DNA of 64,000 bases from Oscillospiraceae bacterium (lineage in GTDB: Bacteria > Bacillota > Clostridia > Oscillospirales > Oscillospiraceae), in contig JAFUNI010000013.1 of the NCBI GenBank assembly GCA_017482385.1, positions 44,508 to 108,507 on the forward strand, in the 5' to 3' direction. Shown here piece after piece: positions 1-8,936 of this stretch. The position numbers and the translations under genes are program-made. How positions within the stretch are numbered: the first letter of the stretch is position 1; each line of letters starts with the position of its first letter. The notes beneath the pieces are model-generated. The model worked only from the letters and a program-made list of their open reading frames with translations. It made no database searches and was not told the DNA's origin.

Positions 1-286
1 CTTCATAGCCCAATGCGGTGATGCCAAAATCGGCAATGGCTTCATTCAGCAGCTGGGAATACGGATGTTCCCGGTCTGTCATCAAAACTTCAAAGTCACG
101 GATTCCGTTCTGCGCCGCTTCGATATAGCGGCTGTCGGTAAAATAGCGGCAGCCCTTTTTGCTGACAATGGCCACGCCCTCAGCAATGTCAAACTCTGCG
201 CCGTAATGGCGGCTGTAACGGGAAGTGAGCAACAGTCCGTCAACCTGCTCACCTAACAAACTTAAATACTTATCAAGATTTTTCAA
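1..286 (-). CDS. Xaa-Pro aminopeptidase, N-terminal fragment (runs off the left edge)
   Basis: About 95 residues are visible, beginning MKNLDKYLSLLGEQVDGLLL and continuing with SRYSRHYGAEFD and YFTDSRYIEAA. This is the creatinase/prolidase N-terminal domain that precedes the M24 metallopeptidase domain, so the product should cleave X-Pro peptides in the cytoplasm. The catalytic domain lies outside the window. The start is a TTG at 286 with AGGAG about nine bases upstream. That TTG overlaps the TGA of the YqeG gene (TTGA), so the two are translationally coupled. Family call is good; the exact subfamily (PepP or PepQ) cannot be told. Confidence 0.82.
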   Translation of the reverse strand, partial: MKNLDKYLSLLGEQVDGLLLTSRYSRHYGAEFDIAEGVAIVSKKGCRYFTDSRYIEAAQNGIRDFEVLMTDREHPYSQLLNEAIADFGITALGYE

Positions 287-786
287 GGGGCGATTCTCCT
301 TTTGCAGGCAGCAGCTCTCCAGGGCAGCTCCAAAACGCCCCGGGCCTTCAGCCAGAAATTATGGTTATGTATTGCCTTTACCAGGATGGACTGGACTCCG
401 GCGCTGTTGCCGCCCAGCACATCTGTATAGATCTGGTCACCTGCCAGGGCGCAGTTTTCTTTGGGCAGGCCGTAGCGGGACAGGCACTCCCGGATACCCT
501 TGGTGCCGGGTTTTTTCGCATGGGTGATACAGGGAATGCCGTATTGGTCACAGAATATCTTCACCCGGTTCTTTTTGCTGTTGGACACCACACAGATCTC
601 CACAGAAGAATCTGTCATCGTTTGAAGCCAGGCGGCCATTTCTCTTGTCGGCGCATTGGTGGCATAGGGCACGATGGTATTGTCAAAATCCAGCATCAAG
701 AGCCTAATGCCCTTTTCTTCCAAGATTGCGGGGGTCAGCTCTGTGATTGAATCAACTTTCCACATAGGCAGCAGAGGAAAACGCAT
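283..786 (-). CDS. YqeG-family HAD phosphatase
   Basis: A 167-residue HAD-superfamily protein of the YqeG (IIIA) type, normal length for the family. Motif I is LDFDNTIVPY near residues 32-41 (nucleophile and acid Asp), motif II the SNS after VCVV, motif III the Lys-rich KKPGTKG, and motif IV GDQIYTDVLGGN. The substrate is not known for most members; in Firmicutes the gene often sits with shikimate or ribosome-assembly genes. Here it is upstream of and overlaps a prolidase-like gene. It is divergent from the gene at 842, with a short shared promoter region of about 55 bases between them. Confidence 0.85.
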   Translation of the reverse strand: MRFPLLPMWKVDSITELTPAILEEKGIRLLMLDFDNTIVPYATNAPTREMAAWLQTMTDSSVEICVVSNSKKNRVKIFCDQYGIPCITHAKKPGTKGIRECLSRYGLPKENCALAGDQIYTDVLGGNSAGVQSILVKAIHNHNFWLKARGVLELPWRAAACKRRIAP

Positions 787-841
787 ATCGCAAAACCTGC
801 TTTCATAAAATATGCTATGATTATAGCACAGGGGGCGGTGT

Positions 842-1525
842 TTGTCTATGTTTTCTCAGGTGTTTCTTGCGGTGACGGCCAGAGAATTGGAAGCTGTCCG
901 TCCCAAACGAACAGCTTATATAGCCTGTCATTTTTCTGCCGGGGGTTCAGGCCTCTCCAATATGCCCCACACATTGCCAGAAGGCAGCATATTACTCTTA
1001 GATGACAGCACACCGGTACAAGGTCACGACCCGGAAACTGTGGTAAAACAATTAAACGAACTGGCAAGCACATTTTCGCTCCGGGCGGTATTGTTGGATT
1101 TTCAAAGGCCACCTGCCGCAGAGGCGCAAAAAATGGCAGCTTTCATTTTGGAGAATTGTAAGTGCACAGCAGCGGTAACGCCGGCTTATGCAAAGGTGGG
1201 ATTCCCGGTATTCCTACCACCGCCACCGGCAAACAAATCCCTAAAGGAATATTTGAAACCCTGGAACAAGGTGTATTTGGAACTATACGCTGAAGGGTTG
1301 GAGATTACCGTCACAAAGGAAGGCAGCCGGTTTTCTCCTATTTCTTCTGCTTCTCCCCTGCCCTTAACAGACAAACGGCTTCACTGTCACTATGGGGTGA
1401 CAGTTTTCCCGGGAAAGGCTGTTTTTACTCTCAGCCGCAGCCGGGAGGATCTTTCCGCCCTTGCCCGGGAAGCAGAAGAATTGGGTGTTCTTGGGGTCGT
1501 GGGACTATACCGGGAATTGCAATAA
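842..1525 (+). CDS. conserved-looking protein of unknown function, 227 aa
   Basis: I do not recognise this family. The protein has no signal peptide or membrane segment. Its middle (LRAVLLDFQRPPAAEAQKMAAFILENC) looks like alternating strands and helices of an alpha/beta or TIM-like fold, with VTPAYAKVGFPVFLPPPP after it. The start chosen is TTG at 842 because AGGGGG lies six bases before it; ATG at 848 is the alternative. Transcribed away from the yqeG/peptidase pair and closed by the bidirectional terminator at 1525-1556. Codon use matches the neighbours, so it is probably a real resident gene. Confidence 0.7.
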   Translation: MSMFSQVFLAVTARELEAVRPKRTAYIACHFSAGGSGLSNMPHTLPEGSILLLDDSTPVQGHDPETVVKQLNELASTFSLRAVLLDFQRPPAAEAQKMAAFILENCKCTAAVTPAYAKVGFPVFLPPPPANKSLKEYLKPWNKVYLELYAEGLEITVTKEGSRFSPISSASPLPLTDKRLHCHYGVTVFPGKAVFTLSRSREDLSALAREAEELGVLGVVGLYRELQ

Positions 1526-1556
1526 AAAAGAGGAATCCAATTGGATTCCTCTTTTT
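1525..1556. terminator. bidirectional intrinsic terminator
   Basis: A perfect 16-bp inverted repeat (AAAAAGAGGAATCCAA and its complement) with A and T runs on both flanks. It sits between the convergent genes ending at 1525 and 1561 and can serve both. Confidence 0.9.
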
Positions 1557-1560
1557 ATTT

Positions 1561-3051
1561 TTACCAAATTTCAGCTTTTTCCGGGAAAACTGCCTCCTCG
1601 AAGGGATACAGACCCTTGGGAAGGTTATCCCACTGCATCTCCTTCAAATTGGAAGCACCGGCGCCGGGGGTGTCGCCGAAGTACACCAAGTCAGAAATGT
1701 AGCTGTACGGCTCACGGAAAGAGGTATTGGCCTTGACCACCACCAAGTCGCACAGTGCAGGATCAACGCCAAAACCACGCAGGACCTGAGGATCACCGGA
1801 GGCAGTACCACGATGGCACAGAACCACATAGATATTGCCGAAGCTGACCACAGCGGTCTTGCCCAGCCAAGCAGGATTGCCTCTGCCAGCCTTGCCTTCC
1901 TGGCGGAACCAACCGTCATGGAGAGAACGAACCAGGCCCTCAGCCTTCAGAGGGCCGGGCATACCCTTGGTAAAGCCTGCGCCAACAGTGAATTGGGCCT
2001 TATTGCCCACACCGGTCCGGAATGCCAATTCCACAGAAGCGGGATCAACAATGAACATACCTGCCCGCAAATTGCTGCCACGCTCCAAAAGGCGCAGAGC
2101 AACTGCACAGCTGTCACCCACAGCGCCGCCGTTGGGAGAGTCCGCTGCGTCAACCAACAGCACAGGCTTGCCGGTGGTGTTAGCCTCGGCGGCATCAATG
2201 ATTTCGTCGATAGACTTAAGATCAGGCCACATATCGTCCTTAGCATTCCACAGATCCGTAGCCAACTCCATAGCGCAAGCCGCTGCCTGGTCAGTATCTT
2301 CAGCAATCGTAACGACCCGGGTCATAATCTCGGGAATATCCAGCCAGGGCTGCACAGGGAAAACAGTGGCATCGGAGATCTTGCCGTCAGCAATCATACC
2401 CTTTGCCTTTTCCAACAGGCCCTTGAAGGGCTCTTCCCGGGTGGTATAGCCGGCAGGAGGTACAAACATAGGAAGATTCATCGTAGCCATGCGGTACTTC
2501 TTGCCTTCCAGCAGGCCCATCAGGTGCTTGGCAGCACGGTAGCCGGTCTCAAAGAAGTCAATATGGGGATAGGTCTGATAGCCGCAAACGATGTCGGCAT
2601 TTTTCAGAATCTTGTCGGTGATCTTTGCGTGGAGGTCAAAGGAGGCAGCGATAGGCTTATCTCCTGCCAGCTTACGCAGGATCTCCAGGAAGAAACCACA
2701 GGCATCGTCCTCATTTTCCGTGCAAGTAGCACCATGGAGGGAAGCATAAATTCCGTCAAACTCCTCGTTTTGGCAATAGTATGCCATGCGCTCGCACAGA
2801 TAGTTTACCACCTGGTCCGAAACACGACCACCGGAACTGGCGTGAAGGAACACGGTGGGGACCACCTCGCCACCGGCCTCGGTAATGGCGGTATAGCCAC
2901 CATGGACAGCGGACTTGCCGTCGAGAGATTTCTGTAAACGGGCTTCGCCCTCAAATTCCCGGTTTGTACCGAAACGGTCAATATCCCATGTAATGGGATT
3001 GAAAGTATTGGATTCCTGATGGAAGGAGCACACCAAAATTCGTTTTTTCAT
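1561..3051 (-). CDS. M81 (MlrC/microcystinase C-like) metallopeptidase
   Basis: A 496-residue protein of the MlrC family, full length. The N-terminus MKKRILVCSFHQESNTFNP is the family hallmark, followed by YASLHGATC near residue 105, the GDKPIAASFDLHAKIT segment with a metal-ligand-like DLHA, and VDAADSPNGGAVGDS near residue 300 starting the C-terminal domain. MlrC degrades linearised microcystin in sphingomonads, but most relatives in gut bacteria have unknown substrates and the name should not be read as toxin degradation. It is the last gene of a six-gene operon starting at 8781, 15 bases after the phosphodiesterase gene, and is followed by the terminator at 1525-1556. Confidence 0.88.
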   Translation of the reverse strand: MKKRILVCSFHQESNTFNPITWDIDRFGTNREFEGEARLQKSLDGKSAVHGGYTAITEAGGEVVPTVFLHASSGGRVSDQVVNYLCERMAYYCQNEEFDGIYASLHGATCTENEDDACGFFLEILRKLAGDKPIAASFDLHAKITDKILKNADIVCGYQTYPHIDFFETGYRAAKHLMGLLEGKKYRMATMNLPMFVPPAGYTTREEPFKGLLEKAKGMIADGKISDATVFPVQPWLDIPEIMTRVVTIAEDTDQAAACAMELATDLWNAKDDMWPDLKSIDEIIDAAEANTTGKPVLLVDAADSPNGGAVGDSCAVALRLLERGSNLRAGMFIVDPASVELAFRTGVGNKAQFTVGAGFTKGMPGPLKAEGLVRSLHDGWFRQEGKAGRGNPAWLGKTAVVSFGNIYVVLCHRGTASGDPQVLRGFGVDPALCDLVVVKANTSFREPYSYISDLVYFGDTPGAGASNLKEMQWDNLPKGLYPFEEAVFPEKAEIW

Positions 3052-3066
3052 TCTTTCATCTCCTGC

Positions 3067-4377
3067 TTATTTCAATAATTCTGTCAGTACCCGACCATCG
3101 GCCTCGGGCATAGTTTCTCCAAGCACGGCAGCCAAGGTGGGTGCAATATCCACCAGCTTTGCATTTTCAAGAACAGCGCCGTGCTTAAAAGCGGGGCCAT
3201 GGGCCAGGAACACAGGCTGGGGACCCAATTCCGGCTCATAGCCGTGGGTACCGCATAAAGGCTTCTGTTCGTCTGCGCCCAGGATCTCAATTGCATCCTC
3301 GGTCCAGGCTTCGCTGACAGAAGTCTTGCCGTCGGTTGCCAGCATAAAGCTAAACGGACCGTATGTGCCGTATTTTTCCTTGGCTTCCTCGGTGGTATAC
3401 ACCTTTGTAAGACCCCACTTTTTCTCGTCGACCAGTTTCTGCAAATAGGCATACACCTTATCGTACAGTTTTTTATTGTTGGGGTCACGCAGGTAGACGG
3501 AGGCGGACATTGCGTTGTTCTGTGCAAAGGCCTGCCAGTCATAAACCGTACCGTCCGGCGCTACATCCAGGAAACCGCCCTTGGCCAGCAACACATTGGG
3601 TCGGATGCGCTTTTCATAGTCCATCTGACCGTGGTCACTCAGGATCACAAAGTTGGTATCCTCATAGGTGCCGGCATCAGTCATTGCGGCAAGCACATCG
3701 CCCAGCCACGCGTCGGTACGATCCAATGCCTCAAAAACGCTTTTGCCAAACACGCCGTCGGTGTGACGGGCGGAGTCCAGCGCGCAGTTATGGACCAGCA
3801 AAACATCGGGCTTGGCATCCCGGATCAGGGAGCAGGTACATGCCATAATAAAGGGATCAAAGCCAAGCTTACTCTTGCCTTCCGGGTGGACACGGGGAGG
3901 CAGGAACTCATAATTATCCCGGACAGCCTTCATAGCAACTTCGTCAGCGCCCATTTTGGTGAAAGCCTGCTCGGGACTCTCATCCCGATAGAAGAAGAAA
4001 TACTCATTGATAATGTAGTCTACATTGGGGTTATTGCCAGTAATGGGCCAATAGACAGAGGCTGTGGTACAGCCCGCCCGCTTGGCAGCGGCAAAAATGT
4101 CCTCAACGCGGATGACCTTGGAATCCAGATACCAATGCTTTTTCTTATCGTCATAGTCTTTGAACGGTACATTGTTGTAAATGCCGTGCTTTCCGGGGTA
4201 GCAGCCGGTCATCATAGTAGTGTGGGCGGGATATGTTATGGCAGGAAATACAGAAAGTACCTTTTCCACCTCTGCCCGCTTTTCCATGATTTTACGGAAG
4301 TTGGGTTTGGTCATCATATAGGCCACATCTTCGTGGACCATAGCGTCCATAGACAACACAAACAGCTTCTGCTTCAT
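3067..4377 (-). CDS. nucleotide pyrophosphatase/phosphodiesterase (ENPP-type), copy 2
   Basis: A 436-residue alkaline-phosphatase-superfamily enzyme of the ENPP/type I phosphodiesterase kind, with no signal peptide. Metal-binding Asp is in SMDAMVHED (residues 9-17), the Thr nucleophile in TYPAHTTMMTGCYPGKHG (about 48-65), and metal ligands in SDHGQM and GTHGYEPELG. It hydrolyses a phosphodiester or phosphomonoester; the substrate is not set by sequence. It is the downstream copy of a tandem pair with 4392-5699. The last 30 residues of the two proteins are nearly identical at both protein and DNA level (compare 3067-3160 with 4392-4480), which points to recent duplication or gene conversion. 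Confidence 0.88.
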   Translation of the reverse strand: MKQKLFVLSMDAMVHEDVAYMMTKPNFRKIMEKRAEVEKVLSVFPAITYPAHTTMMTGCYPGKHGIYNNVPFKDYDDKKKHWYLDSKVIRVEDIFAAAKRAGCTTASVYWPITGNNPNVDYIINEYFFFYRDESPEQAFTKMGADEVAMKAVRDNYEFLPPRVHPEGKSKLGFDPFIMACTCSLIRDAKPDVLLVHNCALDSARHTDGVFGKSVFEALDRTDAWLGDVLAAMTDAGTYEDTNFVILSDHGQMDYEKRIRPNVLLAKGGFLDVAPDGTVYDWQAFAQNNAMSASVYLRDPNNKKLYDKVYAYLQKLVDEKKWGLTKVYTTEEAKEKYGTYGPFSFMLATDGKTSVSEAWTEDAIEILGADEQKPLCGTHGYEPELGPQPVFLAHGPAFKHGAVLENAKLVDIAPTLAAVLGETMPEADGRVLTELLK

Positions 4378-4391
4378 AATAAATCTCCAGT

Positions 4392-5699
4392 TTATTTCAA
4401 CAATTCTGTCAGCACCCGGCCGTCAGCCTCGGGCATAGTTTCTCCCAGCACGGCAGCCAAGGTGGGCGCAATATCCACAGCTTTGGCATTTTTCAAATAA
4501 GCGCCGTCCTTAAAGGCAGGGCCGTGAGCCAGGAATACAGGCTGGGGTCCTCTTTCCGGGGTATGGCCGTGGGTGCCCTTGAGACCGCCGTTGGCCAGCG
4601 GCACAACAGGATGTTCTGCCGTCCAGGAATTGGCAAAGCCATAGCCATCCTCAGCTTCCACCATAAAGCTGTAGGGGCCGTTTTGACCGTACTGTTCCAG
4701 CAGTTCGTCCTTGGTGTAGATCTTACGGATACCGTACTTGCCGCTTTCCTGCAGCTCCTGCAAGAAGGCATAGACCTGGTCATACAGCTTTTTCTGGGTA
4801 TTGTCCACCAGGTGGACAGTTGTAGAGAAACCGTTTGCCTGGGAATAGGCTTTCCAGTTATAGATGCCGCCGTTGGGTGCAACCTCCAAAAGGCCGGCTT
4901 CCCGGAACAGCACATTCAAATGGATATACTTGGTCATATCCATCTGACCGTGGTCGCTGAGGATGACAAAGTTGGTGTCCTCATAAACACCGGCATCCTC
5001 CATAGCGGCGATCACATCGCCCAGCCATTCGTCGGTGCGGTCCAGGCCCTTGGTGATCAAATCGCCGAACACACCGCTCTTATGCCGGAATGTATCCAAA
5101 ATGCAGTTATGGACTAAGATCACATCCGGCTGCTCGTTGCGGATCAAGCTGCAGGTACAGCCCATCAGGAAACCGTCAAACCGGTCAGCCAAAGGCTCAC
5201 GGCCTTCCTTTTTGGGGAATAAATGCATATTCTCCCGGATAACCTTGCGCGTGGCTTCATTGGCGCCCTGCTCGGCAAATATCTCCTCCACGTGGTTGAT
5301 CTCATCGGGATAGTAGAAGAAATACTCGTTGATAATGTAGTCCACATTGGGGTTATTAGCGGTAATGGGCCAATATACAGAGGCGGTGGTACAACCTGCC
5401 CGCTTAGCAGCAGCAAAGATATCCTCCACATACACCCAGTTGCTGTTGGTTGCCCAATGGGAAATGCCGTCATTGAAAGTCTTCAGCTGGAAGTTGGCAA
5501 ACACACCGTGCTTGCCGGGATAGCAGCCGGTCATCAATGTGGTGTGGGCAGGATAGGTGCTGGCGGGGTAGACGGTGGTAACACCCTCTACCTCAGCACG
5601 CTTTTCCATAATCTTCTTGAAGTTGGGCTTTTGGGACAGGTAGGCAATATCCTCGTGGACCATTGCGTCCATAGAGATCACAAAAAGCTTTTTCTTCAT
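4392..5699 (-). CDS. nucleotide pyrophosphatase/phosphodiesterase (ENPP-type), copy 1
   Basis: Paralogue of the next gene downstream, 435 residues, with the same motifs at the same positions: SMDAMVHED, TYPAHTTLMTGCYPGKHG, LSDHGQMD, GTHGHTPERGPQ. The substrate-facing middle region (around YYPDEINHVEEIFAEQ) differs from copy 2, so the pair may have split substrates. It begins three bases after the DUF1667 gene. Co-transcription with a glycerol-3-phosphate dehydrogenase-like gene suggests a role in freeing glycerol phosphate or a similar product from phosphodiesters; this is inference. Confidence 0.88.
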   Translation of the reverse strand: MKKKLFVISMDAMVHEDIAYLSQKPNFKKIMEKRAEVEGVTTVYPASTYPAHTTLMTGCYPGKHGVFANFQLKTFNDGISHWATNSNWVYVEDIFAAAKRAGCTTASVYWPITANNPNVDYIINEYFFYYPDEINHVEEIFAEQGANEATRKVIRENMHLFPKKEGREPLADRFDGFLMGCTCSLIRNEQPDVILVHNCILDTFRHKSGVFGDLITKGLDRTDEWLGDVIAAMEDAGVYEDTNFVILSDHGQMDMTKYIHLNVLFREAGLLEVAPNGGIYNWKAYSQANGFSTTVHLVDNTQKKLYDQVYAFLQELQESGKYGIRKIYTKDELLEQYGQNGPYSFMVEAEDGYGFANSWTAEHPVVPLANGGLKGTHGHTPERGPQPVFLAHGPAFKDGAYLKNAKAVDIAPTLAAVLGETMPEADGRVLTELLK

Positions 5700-5702
5700 T
5701 GC

Positions 5703-6059
5703 TTATCCCTCAATAGCCTTTGTTGCAACAATGTCAACACCGGTGCCGCAAATATTGGCAACCACCACATCGTAACGGTTAACAGGTGCCTTCACGGTAG
5801 CTGCACGGATCACTTCCATGCAATCGAACAGCTTTTCCTTGGGAACAGGCTTGTTGGAACGGACAGGCAGCAGATCGTTTTGGCCATCCAGCTTAACGAG
5901 CGTAGTCAGAATGCGGACGGGGTGTGCAAATTCTGCGCTGGCATATTCTAAGCCCCGCTTACAGCCCTGGCCCTCGACAGACAGGATCTTATCACCCTCG
6001 CCCTCTACCTGGATGTGGCAGCCACGGGGGCAGACTGTACAAATGATTTCCTTTTTCAT
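5703..6059 (-). CDS. DUF1667 protein with Cys motif (GlpA/GlpB-linked)
   Basis: A 118-residue protein starting MKKEIICTVCPRGCHIQVEG. The C-x2-C-x3-C motif at residues 7-14 with another Cys near 33 (VEGQGCKRG) is typical of DUF1667 and could hold an iron-sulfur or zinc centre. Family members are found beside GlpA- and sarcosine/HcnA-type FAD oxidoreductases in anaerobic Firmicutes and Thermotogae and probably act as electron carrier or third subunit. That is the arrangement here: four bases separate it from the FAD oxidoreductase upstream and three from the phosphodiesterase downstream. Confidence 0.88.
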   Translation of the reverse strand: MKKEIICTVCPRGCHIQVEGEGDKILSVEGQGCKRGLEYASAEFAHPVRILTTLVKLDGQNDLLPVRSNKPVPKEKLFDCMEVIRAATVKAPVNRYDVVVANICGTGVDIVATKAIEG

Positions 6060-6063
6060 AGCA

Positions 6064-7326
6064 TCAGTCCTCCTTGATAACTTCTACGGTCACGGTATCG
6101 CCGGTGAGCTTCTCCGTGGCAACGTTCACATGGCACATTTCGCCGGGGTTGACCCGGAATTCCTTGGTGCTGGCAATGACTTCGTCACCGCAGCGGGCAA
6201 TCAGCTTGACGCCCAGCTCCGGCTGCAGAACACGGAAGTACAGGCTTACCTTGCCGCCTTCCTCATTGGCATCTACTGTCTGGGGACACAGGTAACGAAC
6301 ATTCCGGCCGGTGACACAGGTAACAGTCTTCTGCTCACCTGCCAGCTTGCCCATTGCGTAACGGGCTGCGTACTTACCGGCACGGGAGCTCTCCTCACTG
6401 ACGTTATCCACCAGGTCGTTGACGTGGACAACGTTACCGCAAGCGAATACGGAAGGTGCGGAGGTCTGCATATACTGGTTAACAGCAGGGCCGTTGGTGA
6501 TGGGGTTGATGGCAATGCCGGCCTTGCGGGTCAGCTCGTTTTCGGGCATCAGACCTACGGAGAACAGAACGGTATCGCACTCCACAAGCTCAGCCTTCTC
6601 AGCGATGGGCTGCTTCTTCTCGTCAACAGGGGCTACCCAAACGCCGGTAACACGCTCGTTACCCTCGATACGGGTGATGGTATGCGCCAGCTTCAGAGGA
6701 ATGCCGAAGTCGTCCAGACACTGCACTCTGTTACGGGTGAGGCCTGCCAGGTAGTCCATCAGTTCGACCACCATAACCACCTTGGCGCCTTCCAGGGTCA
6801 TACGACGGGCCATGATCATACCGATATCGCCGGAGCCGAGAATGACGACCTTCTTGCCCACCATAATGTTCTGGCGGTTGACCAGGCGCTGGGCAGAGCC
6901 GGCGGTGTACAGGCCGGCAGGACGGGTACCGGGAACCATAATGCTTGCGCGGGTCTTCTCACGGCAGCCCATAGCCAACACGATGCTCTTGGCCTGCACC
7001 TGGGTCAGACCGTAGCGGCTGCTGGTGCAAATAACTTCATTTGTCTCGTGGTTGACTTCCAGGACCATGGTGTCCAGCATATAGTCAACGCCCACTTCCT
7101 TTGCCTTGTCCACGAAGCGGCCATAGTACTCAGGACCGGTCAGCTCTTCCTTGAAACGGGTCAGACCGAAGCCCGGGTGGATACACTGCTGCAGAATGCC
7201 GCCCAGCGCATTGTCACGCTCTAGGATCAGCACCTTTTCTGCGCCCTCTTCCTTGGCGGCAATGGCTGCTGCCAAGCCGGCGGGGCCGCCGCCGATAATT
7301 GCTACATCACATTTTACATTATACAT
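6064..7326 (-). CDS. FAD/NAD(P)-dependent oxidoreductase (second subunit of a GlpA-like system)
   Basis: A 420-residue pyridine-nucleotide-disulphide-type oxidoreductase. The FAD-binding GxGxxG is VAIIGGGPAGLAAAIAA (about 8-24), and a second nucleotide-binding GSGDIGMIMARR lies near 152. GCREKTRASIMVPGTRPAGLYTAGSAQ is typical of the HcnB/sarcosine oxidase alpha-like family. With the GlpA-like protein upstream and DUF1667 downstream it forms the three-gene set found in many anaerobes, where electrons from the substrate pass through flavin and iron-sulfur centres. The natural acceptor is unknown. Confidence 0.87.
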   Translation of the reverse strand: MYNVKCDVAIIGGGPAGLAAAIAAKEEGAEKVLILERDNALGGILQQCIHPGFGLTRFKEELTGPEYYGRFVDKAKEVGVDYMLDTMVLEVNHETNEVICTSSRYGLTQVQAKSIVLAMGCREKTRASIMVPGTRPAGLYTAGSAQRLVNRQNIMVGKKVVILGSGDIGMIMARRMTLEGAKVVMVVELMDYLAGLTRNRVQCLDDFGIPLKLAHTITRIEGNERVTGVWVAPVDEKKQPIAEKAELVECDTVLFSVGLMPENELTRKAGIAINPITNGPAVNQYMQTSAPSVFACGNVVHVNDLVDNVSEESSRAGKYAARYAMGKLAGEQKTVTCVTGRNVRYLCPQTVDANEEGGKVSLYFRVLQPELGVKLIARCGDEVIASTKEFRVNPGEMCHVNVATEKLTGDTVTVEVIKED

Positions 7327-7341
7327 ATCGCTGCACCTCCC

Positions 7342-8781
7342 TTAGCGGGTAGAACCGGTAACCATATAGGAGCCGGCATTGTTCTTGTTGATATCGGTAG
7401 GCTCGCAGCCCAACTCACGGGCCAGGATCTCGATGACCTTAGGACCGCAGAAGCCTCCCTGGCATCTGCCCATACCGGCACGGACACGGCGCTTCACAGC
7501 GTCAACACTCCGTGCGCCCAAAGGACGGTGGATAGCATCCAGGATCTCAGCCTCGGTAACAGTCTCGCAACGGCAGATCACATTTCCGTACAAGGGGTTC
7601 TCCTTCACCAATGCATCCTGCTCTTCCCGGGTGCATTCGCTGAACTTTACAATGCCCTTACGCTTGGAGATGAAGTTCTCCTTCAGCTTCCAGCCAGCGC
7701 CACGGGCCAGCAGCTGCTGCACAACATATGTACCCATAGCCAAAGACAGGGTCAGACCGGTGGAACGGACGCCGGACAGGTTTACATAACCTTCCAAATC
7801 GTCCCAAATGTCGAAATTCAATCCCTCGGGGTTACGGTTGGGGCGCAGGCCGGAGTACTGGGTGATGGTATCACGGACATTCACATTGGGAATGAGGTTG
7901 CGCACATCGGCAGTGATAGAAGCCAGGCCCTCTGCAGTGGTGGACTTATCCAGCTTGGAATCCTGGTCCTCGGCGGTGGGGCCAACCAGCATATTGCCGT
8001 GGATGGTGGGGCACATCAGCTTGCCCTTGGTGATCTTGGTAGGAATGGGCAGGACAATGTGGTCAACCTGGCAGGAGGTGTTCTTATCCAAAATGAAGAA
8101 CTGACCCTTACGGGCAACTACCTTATACTCTGCCTTACCGACCATCTCTGCGATATCATCGCAGTACAGGCCGGCGCAGTTGATGATGTACTTGGTTTCG
8201 ATCTCCTCACCGGTGGTCTGCACGGTCTTGACCTTGCCACCCTCGGTGGTGATGCCGGTGACTTTGGTGCTCAGCAGGAAGCGCACGCCGTTGGCATAAG
8301 CATTCTCTGCATAAGCCTGCACCAGGATAAACGGATCAATGATACTCTCACGGGGAATCCACAAGCCGCCCTTCACCTCGGGGTTCAGATTGGGCTCCAT
8401 AGCCAGCAGCTCTTCGCGGGTCTTGTACTCTACATCGTAAACATGGTTCTTGAATGCCTTTTCCTTAATGGCAGGCAGCTTCTCGAACTGCTCGTCAGTA
8501 ATGGCGGGCAGGATCGCGCCGATCCGGGCAAAGGGAACTTCCAGATCCTTTACCAGTTCGTCATACATGGGGTTCGCTGCCACAACCAGCTGGGACTCCA
8601 GGGTGCCGGGCGCGGCATCATAACCGGTGTGGATAATGGCACTGTTGGACTTGGAGGCATCGCCGCCCACATCCTCGTTCTTGTCAACTACAATGACATC
8701 CACTTCGTACTTGGAAAGCTCACGGGCAACAGCGCAACCAACGGCGCCTGCACCGATCACAACCACATCTGTTTTCAGCAT
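7342..8781 (-). CDS. GlpA-like anaerobic glycerol-3-phosphate dehydrogenase with BFD [2Fe-2S] domain
   Basis: A 479-residue FAD-dependent enzyme. DVVVIGAGAVGCAVARELSKYEVDVIVVDK is the N-terminal dinucleotide fold and GGDASKSNSAIIHTGYDA is the DAO-family signature of the GlpA/L-2-hydroxyglutarate oxidase group. The C-terminus carries a BFD-like [2Fe-2S] domain with Cys in CRC near residue 403 and CQGGFC near 440-445. It is the first gene of the operon. A GlpR-type regulator lies just upstream, which supports glycerol-3-phosphate as substrate. Another alpha-hydroxy acid remains possible. Confidence 0.85.
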   Translation of the reverse strand: MLKTDVVVIGAGAVGCAVARELSKYEVDVIVVDKNEDVGGDASKSNSAIIHTGYDAAPGTLESQLVVAANPMYDELVKDLEVPFARIGAILPAITDEQFEKLPAIKEKAFKNHVYDVEYKTREELLAMEPNLNPEVKGGLWIPRESIIDPFILVQAYAENAYANGVRFLLSTKVTGITTEGGKVKTVQTTGEEIETKYIINCAGLYCDDIAEMVGKAEYKVVARKGQFFILDKNTSCQVDHIVLPIPTKITKGKLMCPTIHGNMLVGPTAEDQDSKLDKSTTAEGLASITADVRNLIPNVNVRDTITQYSGLRPNRNPEGLNFDIWDDLEGYVNLSGVRSTGLTLSLAMGTYVVQQLLARGAGWKLKENFISKRKGIVKFSECTREEQDALVKENPLYGNVICRCETVTEAEILDAIHRPLGARSVDAVKRRVRAGMGRCQGGFCGPKVIEILARELGCEPTDINKNNAGSYMVTGSTR

Positions 8782-8834
8782 TTTTCATACACCTTCCTAA
8801 TTTGTTTTTCGCGTGGGTATAGTATCACCCGGAC

Positions 8835-8863
8835 AGTATAGCACATCGCCACAACATTTGCAA
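8835..8863 (-). promoter_or_regulatory. promoter of the glpA-like operon
   Basis: On the minus strand: TTGCAA (8863-8858), a 17-base spacer and TATACT (8840-8835). Just upstream are TTTTGCAAAA-like palindromes around 8858-8890 that could be the DeoR-family operator; this last point is inference. Confidence 0.7.
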
Positions 8864-8892
8864 GACCTTTTCAAAACTTTTGCAAAATCCGC

Positions 8893-8935
8893 AAAAAACA
8901 GGCAGTGCAAATCCGAAGATTTGTACTGCCTGTAT
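8893..8935 (-). terminator. terminator of the DeoR-family gene
   Basis: Minus-strand hairpin with an AGGCAGTACAAATC stem, TTCG loop and a T-rich tail, lying just after the regulator stop and before the operon promoter. Confidence 0.85.
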
Positions 8936-8936
8936 A

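Noticed and set aside
1813-2937. 374-codon plus-strand frame inside the MlrC gene
   Set aside because: Antisense to a full-length MlrC family protein; shadow only. The same holds for the long plus-strand frames over 5818-8841.
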